Positions 8,633 to 11,807 of a stretch of 11,807 nucleotides of DNA are shown here, one piece after another (the first letter of the stretch is position 1; every line of letters starts with the position of its first letter). The position numbers and the translations under genes are program-made. The notes beneath the pieces are model-generated. The model was given only the letters and a program-made list of their open reading frames with translations, was not told the DNA's origin and ran no database searches. This stretch comes from Helicobacter sp. (GTDB lineage: Bacteria; Campylobacterota; Campylobacteria; Campylobacterales; Helicobacteraceae). The stretch spans positions 1-11,807 of the forward strand of contig JARIAP010000159.1 of NCBI GenBank assembly GCA_029257755.1, given 5' to 3'.

Positions 8633-8700
8633 TTATTTTATAGATATATCTTTATTATTTAAAAATTTATATATTTTTTAAATGAATTATCTATAAATAA
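8633..8700. repeat. Nested A+T-rich inverted repeats
   Basis: The outer arms are TTATTTTATAGATA (8633-8646) and TATCTATAAATAA (8688-8700), matching over 13 bp with one extra T. Inside them is a second perfect 9-bp inverted repeat, ATTTAAAAA (8657-8665) and TTTTTAAAT (8675-8683), with a 9-base loop. Two concentric repeats could form a long hairpin RNA or cruciform. No function can be assigned. Confidence 0.35.
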
Positions 8701-9021
8701 TCAAAGTTTCTTGTAGATATTAAAATTTGATTATCAAATATTATTAATAGGAATTTCATAACATATAAAGTTTAAAGGTATTTAAAAAATAATATTAGTT
8801 TTATATATATTTTTATATTTCATATAGTATTCTTGTGTTATATAATTTTATATCCATATCACTTGTTTAACCTTTGATAGATTCATTAGTAATCCTGCAA
8901 TCTAATTAAAAATCTTGTATTCACGCTATATTTTATTTTATATTATAACTATAAATATCATTTATGATTATTATTGTGTGTAATATATAAAAGTCAAATA
9001 TAACTAATATTAAAATTATAG

Positions 9022-9951
9022 CTAGTGTTTGAGTGTATTTTCTAAATTAACTGCAATTTCTACACCATCTGCTGGAGGTGGTGGCAATAATCTGGTTTCC
9101 ATTTTTTTTAGAAAAATAATTACAGAACCATTATATTCTGCATATGGAGATTGAGTTATCATATATAAATATGTTAATTTTCCTCCAGAATCTATTTTGA
9201 TTCTAACTTTTGCACTTGTTGTTGCTTGATAGAAATTAGAACTTTTTTTCCATTCATTCATCAAAATCTGTTCAATTTGAGCATACCATTTATCATATTT
9301 TGCTTTATCTTCTGAATTGCCAACAAATTTAGGTCTTTCAAGACTTATTTTAGTTGTCAAAGCTTTTTTTACATTATCTTGAAGATTCTGTGTTGCTTGT
9401 TGTAATGCCTGTGTGCTTTGTTTGATAGCAGCAGCATTTTGTGCTAGTTGTTCTGCTCTAGCTTTTTGCTCTTCTTCTAATTGTTTTCTTTTTAATTCTT
9501 TTTGTTGTTCTTCTTGTTCCTTTTCTCTTGCTTTTCTATCTTTATATGTTTCTGAAGAAACATTTGAGAATACATCTGCTAAATCTACTTCTTTTTCTTT
9601 CTTTGATTCTTGTGGTTTTTGCTGTTTTTCTTTAACTATTTCCTTTGGCATTTCTTTTTGTGTTATTTCTTGCTGTATTAATGGTTTTTGTATTTCTTCT
9701 ATAATCTCTTGTTGTGATTGTTGTATATTTTGATTTATATTTTGTTCAACTATTTGTGATAATTCAATACTTTCATCTGTAATTATCTCTGATATGTTAG
9801 AATCTATTTCTCCATATCTTACTTGTTCTTTATAAAATTTAAATCCACCTATAAGTAAAATAAGCATAACAGCATAGATAAAAAAAGCTATTACACCGCT
9901 AAATAAATGTAATGATGGGCTATTTTTGTGTATAACAATATCTTGTTTCAT
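9022..9951 (-). CDS. tolA: TonB/TolA-family energy-transducing protein, TolA-like layout
   Basis: Inner-membrane protein that spans the periplasm and passes proton-motive-force energy from its ExbB/TolQ-ExbD/TolR partners to the outer membrane. In 309 residues: a short cytoplasmic start, one transmembrane helix (about 18-36), a Gln/Glu/Lys-rich stretch (about 62-130), a strongly helical charged and Ala/Gln-rich segment (about 136-198), and a C-terminal domain (about 217-305) with YDKWYAQIEQIL, VRIKIDSGGKL and the terminal LLPPPPADG followed by a beta strand, the TonB/TolA C-terminal pattern. It lacks the Pro-Lys/Pro-Glu repeats typical of TonB, and the long helical middle is more like TolA. 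An annotation as TonB is possible. It overlaps the exbD-like gene by ATGA, implying translational coupling, with AGGA upstream. No tolB or pal follows. Confidence 0.85.
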   Translation of the reverse strand: MKQDIVIHKNSPSLHLFSGVIAFFIYAVMLILLIGGFKFYKEQVRYGEIDSNISEIITDESIELSQIVEQNINQNIQQSQQEIIEEIQKPLIQQEITQKEMPKEIVKEKQQKPQESKKEKEVDLADVFSNVSSETYKDRKAREKEQEEQQKELKRKQLEEEQKARAEQLAQNAAAIKQSTQALQQATQNLQDNVKKALTTKISLERPKFVGNSEDKAKYDKWYAQIEQILMNEWKKSSNFYQATTSAKVRIKIDSGGKLTYLYMITQSPYAEYNGSVIIFLKKMETRLLPPPPADGVEIAVNLENTLKH

Positions 9952-10340
9952 TGTGTTCCTAACGATACTTTTGTAAATCCTACTTTCTTTAATTCTGCAA
10001 ATATTGGCACTACATCGCCATAATACAATCCCTTATCTGCATAAATATACACTGATTGCGTTTTATCATATTTATTAGCCTTTAAATAAAAATTTTCTCG
10101 AAAATCTTGATAATTAAAAACATCTTTATCTATATATATTTTTTTATTTTTATCTATACGAACTGCCATTACGGGGTTAAGTTCAGCTTTTTTACTTTTT
10201 GAACCATCTGGTAATTTAATATCTTCTCTATATGTTATAGCCGGTGTTGTTACCATTAATATAGCTAATAAAACAAGCATAATATCAACTAATGGAGTAA
10301 TATTTAATTCTGGTTTATCTTCAATTTCTAAATTATCCAT
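9948..10340 (-). CDS. tolR: ExbD/TolR family biopolymer transport protein
   Basis: Small (130 residues) inner-membrane subunit of the proton-driven motor. The N-terminus is cytoplasmic, with the signature PELNITPLVDIMLVLLAILMV; Asp19 in the LVDIML core is the protonatable residue conserved in ExbD and TolR. One transmembrane helix covers about 16-36 and the rest (about 45-130) is a periplasmic domain including VYIYADKGLYYGDVV. Its start overlaps the end of the upstream ExbB/TolQ gene by 8 bases, and its end overlaps the next gene by 4 (ATGA), so the three proteins are made together. Family membership is certain; TolR rather than ExbD rests on the long ExbB/TolQ partner and the TolA-like third gene, so exbD is an acceptable alternative name. 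Confidence 0.93.
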   Translation of the reverse strand: MDNLEIEDKPELNITPLVDIMLVLLAILMVTTPAITYREDIKLPDGSKSKKAELNPVMAVRIDKNKKIYIDKDVFNYQDFRENFYLKANKYDKTQSVYIYADKGLYYGDVVPIFAELKKVGFTKVSLGTQ

Positions 10341-10989
10341 TTACTTTTCCGCCCCATACTATATTTTTATTTTGTTGTTGATTAAATACATTTTTTGTTT
10401 GTTCAAAACCATTTTCTTGTATATCTTTATCAAATGCAGAAAGTGCAACATCAATTTGTGATTGTAAGCATACACTAAGTATTGATATTTTTCTTTGTAA
10501 AATCAAGTAAAATGAATATGCTGGTATAGCACATAAAATACCCCATGCGGTAGCTACAAGTGCTTTTGAAATTATTGGTGCTATTGCTTCAAATGTTGCC
10601 TGTCCTTGTGAGCCTAAATGAGCAAATGCATCTAATATTTCTGTAACAGTTCCAAATAATCCAATAAATGGTGCAGTCGAGCTAACTATACTAAGAAATG
10701 TCAAGCCACTACTTGCATTTTTTATAATTTGATTCTTCCAAACATTTAACATTTCTTTTGATAGAATCCTATGTCCCTTCGCTCTTGAAAATACAGCACT
10801 TTGTGGCACACTAATATCTTTTGATAACAATAAATCTAATGAATAAGATTCTCTATCTTGCATACCTCTAATTACAAACCATTTATATATAAAAATCCAT
10901 AATGTTGTAATTACATATAGTGATAACCAAAATATCACAAGCAAAGTTACAATTCCGCTTGTCTCAAAAAAGCTAAGTATTGCACCCAT
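10333..10989 (-). CDS. tolQ: ExbB/TolQ (MotA family) proton channel protein
   Basis: Channel-forming inner-membrane subunit, 218 residues, with three transmembrane helices at about 12-38, 95-117 and 139-164. The second contains SSTAPFIGLFGTV (103-115), the third KALVATAWGILCAIPAYSF (142-160); the Thr residues at 114 and 147 match the polar residues lining the channel in this family. The long N-terminal helix and cytoplasmic segment before helix 2, and the ATSGLT-like entry NASSGLTFLS, are what I associate with the Tol-cluster proteins of Campylobacterota rather than the short ExbB paired with a nickel/iron TonB; this is from memory. The ATG has AAGGA 7 bases upstream. It is the first gene of a tight three-gene operon. 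Confidence 0.93.
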   Translation of the reverse strand: MGAILSFFETSGIVTLLVIFWLSLYVITTLWIFIYKWFVIRGMQDRESYSLDLLLSKDISVPQSAVFSRAKGHRILSKEMLNVWKNQIIKNASSGLTFLSIVSSTAPFIGLFGTVTEILDAFAHLGSQGQATFEAIAPIISKALVATAWGILCAIPAYSFYLILQRKISILSVCLQSQIDVALSAFDKDIQENGFEQTKNVFNQQQNKNIVWGGKVNG

Positions 10990-11036
10990 ATCAATCCTTA
11001 AGAAAATAATAGTTTATTCTAATTTTTAAATTAGTA

Positions 11037-11042
11037 ATTATA
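11037..11042 (-). promoter_or_regulatory. Possible promoter of the tolQRA operon (TATAAT)
   Basis: A perfect minus-strand TATAAT within the 14-bp palindrome TAATTATATAATTA, 47 bases before the first gene of the operon. Another near-palindrome, CTAATTTTTAAATTAG, adjoins it downstream. A+T palindromes over a -10 can be repressor sites, for example for Fur-type regulators, but neither matches a consensus well enough to name one. Confidence 0.3.
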
Positions 11043-11110
11043 TAATTAAAATTCAAATTTTTATTTATTTTATTGTATTTATAATACCATTTTTAAGTCA
11101 TTTACAATAT

Positions 11111-11635
11111 TTATAAAAATTGATTTTTAAACTCAATATATCGTAATGCCGATTTTCCTATTTCTTCAACTTCTTCTTGTGATAAATTTCTAATTAATTT
11201 AGCAGGATTTCCAAGTATTAATGATCTAGGTGGAAATTGTTTTCCTTTAGTTACAACTGCTCCTGCACCAACTATAGAATCTTTACTTATTTTTGCACCA
11301 TCCATTATAATACTACCCATGCCAATAAGGCAATTATCCTCTATATTACAAGCATGTATAATACAATTATGACCAATAGTAACATTATTTCCTATTATTA
11401 CTGGATAACCACTATTTTGAATACCTTTTTTCCTATGCCATACATGGACTACACTTAAATCTTGTATATTTGTGTTATTTCCAACTTTTATATAATTTAC
11501 ATCTCCTCTTAATACGCAATTATACCATATTGATACATTGTCCCCCAACTCAACTTCACCAATAACTTTAGCACCATCGCATATTAATACTTCTTTTCCT
11601 ATTTTTGGAATGTAATTTTGAAATTTTATAAGCAT
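11111..11635 (-). CDS. Gamma-class carbonic anhydrase family protein (hexapeptide repeat)
   Basis: A 174-residue left-handed beta-helix protein of the gamma-carbonic anhydrase/YrdA/PaaY type, expected to be a cytoplasmic trimer. Hexapeptide repeats run from about residue 16 to 140 (for example VIGEVELGDNVSIWYNCVLRGD). The three zinc ligands of the family are present: His64 in NIQDLSVVH, and His89 and His94 in VTIGHNCIIHA. Arg43/Asp45 (LRGD) and Gln58/Asp59, which line the active site in Cam-type enzymes, are also kept. Many YrdA-type homologues show no carbonic anhydrase activity in vitro, so the reaction (CO2 hydration) is inferred, not certain. The ATG has AAAGGA upstream and a strong promoter. 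The tolQ-like gene lies 121 bases downstream on the same strand. Confidence 0.92.
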   Translation of the reverse strand: MLIKFQNYIPKIGKEVLICDGAKVIGEVELGDNVSIWYNCVLRGDVNYIKVGNNTNIQDLSVVHVWHRKKGIQNSGYPVIIGNNVTIGHNCIIHACNIEDNCLIGMGSIIMDGAKISKDSIVGAGAVVTKGKQFPPRSLILGNPAKLIRNLSQEEVEEIGKSALRYIEFKNQFL

Positions 11636-11660
11636 ATCATTTTCCTTTAAGTAAAATGAA

Positions 11661-11669
11661 ATTATAACA
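11661..11669 (-). promoter_or_regulatory. Promoter of the gamma-carbonic anhydrase gene (TGTTATAAT)
   Basis: Minus strand reads TGT followed by TATAAT, a perfect extended -10. Transcription would begin near 11654, about 19 bases before the ATG, leaving just room for the AAAGGA ribosome site. Among the clearest promoters in the window. Confidence 0.65.
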
Positions 11670-11766
11670 TTATTTTAAAAAATAAGGTTATTTCTTAAAT
11701 AAAACAACATAATTTATATTGTAAGTAAATGTTATCAAATTTATGGAATCTTAATTGCTTTATTTG

Positions 11767-11772
11767 TATAAT
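11767..11772 (+). promoter_or_regulatory. Promoter at the right edge (TTTGTATAAT)
   Basis: A perfect plus-strand TATAAT preceded by TTTG, 32 bases before an ATG with a good ribosome site. It faces away from the gamma-carbonic anhydrase gene and would drive the gene starting at the window edge. Confidence 0.45.
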
Positions 11773-11804
11773 TTTTTATATTTATATAAATGAAGGTAAT
11801 TACT

Positions 11805-11807
11805 ATG
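11805..11807 (+). CDS. Start codon of a gene running off the right edge (partial)
   Basis: Only the ATG is inside the window. It is called because GAAGG at 11792-11796 lies 8 bases upstream, an ideal Shine-Dalgarno spacing, and a TATAAT at 11767-11772 lies further upstream. The product cannot be known from this sequence. Confidence 0.5.

Larger units (their letters stand above)
8112..9021. other. 910-base convergent A+T-rich spacer without a recognisable gene
   Basis: Lies between the 3' ends of ilvC (plus) and the TonB/TolA-like gene (minus). G+C is only roughly 10-15% by eye, far below the coding regions. No frame longer than about 25 codons shows a plausible product. Inverted repeats worth naming are at 8189-8218, 8301-8357, 8438-8456 and 8633-8700; at this composition, arms of 9-11 bp are expected a few times by chance. 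The richest stretch is 8850-8930, where the minus strand reads an AGGA, 6 bases and a 12-codon frame (8886 to 8848), perhaps a gene remnant. The spacer is unusually long for a compact genome and sits where tolB and pal would follow tolA in many Campylobacterota. Confidence 0.7.

Noticed and set aside
8112..9021. tRNA, CRISPR array or insertion sequence in the large spacer
   Set aside because: No cloverleaf with G-C-rich arms, no regularly spaced direct repeats, and no transposase frame or terminal repeats are visible.
9413..9733. Plus-strand frame of 106 codons inside the tolA-like gene
   Set aside because: It is Cys/Ser/Phe-rich because it is the complement of the Gln/Glu/Lys-rich coding region; not a gene.
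10990..11110. Fur or NikR operator upstream of the tolQRA operon
   Set aside because: A+T palindromes are present, but none matches a recognised box closely and such palindromes are frequent at this composition.
11237..11458. Plus-strand frame of 73 codons opposite the gamma-carbonic anhydrase gene
   Set aside because: Shadow of the hexapeptide repeat gene; Tyr/Asn/Ile/Thr-rich and without a ribosome site.

Overview
The window is a stretch of chromosome from a very AT-rich member of the Campylobacterota, most likely a non-pylori Helicobacter or close relative. This is inferred from protein sequence remembered for the group: the transketolase and ketol-acid reductoisomerase read like the H. 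pylori proteins almost throughout (IlvC ends in KLIDKDKN), an LPP20-like lipoprotein is present, and promoters look like Campylobacterota sigma-70 promoters (TATAAT, sometimes with TG upstream, no clear -35). No database search was possible, so the species is not named.

Layout, left to right. (1) 21-1850, minus strand: prs (PRPP synthase, TTG start) followed 15 bases later by an LPP20-like lipoprotein gene, probably one operon. (2) 1851-2268: a 418-base AT-rich divergent spacer holding the prs and tkt promoters. (3) 2269-4236, plus: tkt (transketolase), converging on (4) 4255-7008, minus: ppc (phosphoenolpyruvate carboxylase), with an 18-base gap that is almost entirely a small hairpin. (5) 7009-7085: a 77-base divergent spacer where the best ppc and ilvC -10 boxes overlap on opposite strands. 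(6) 7086-8111, plus: ilvC. (7) 8112-9021: a 910-base convergent spacer, very poor in G+C, with no recognisable gene but several inverted repeats and a weak candidate for a tiny hydrophobic-peptide gene. (8) 9022-10989, minus: three overlapping genes for an ExbB/TolQ - ExbD/TolR - TonB/TolA envelope energy-transduction complex. (9) 11111-11635, minus: a gamma-class carbonic anhydrase-like hexapeptide protein. (10) 11805-11807: an ATG with a good ribosome binding site and promoter at the right edge, probably the first codon of a plus-strand gene.

Functionally this is mostly core metabolism. Tkt supplies ribose-5-phosphate, which Prs turns into PRPP for nucleotides, histidine and tryptophan. Ppc makes oxaloacetate from PEP and bicarbonate, a substrate related to the reaction expected of the gamma-carbonic anhydrase family. 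IlvC serves branched-chain amino-acid synthesis. The Tol/Ton genes serve the cell envelope. All long genes are intact; I saw no insertion sequence, CRISPR array, tRNA, rRNA or phage gene. The parts deserving a second look are the Tol-type operon that stops after tolA without tolB or pal, the AT-rich spacer behind it, and the ppc/ilvC bidirectional promoter. I did not find convincing evidence of a new multi-gene system.
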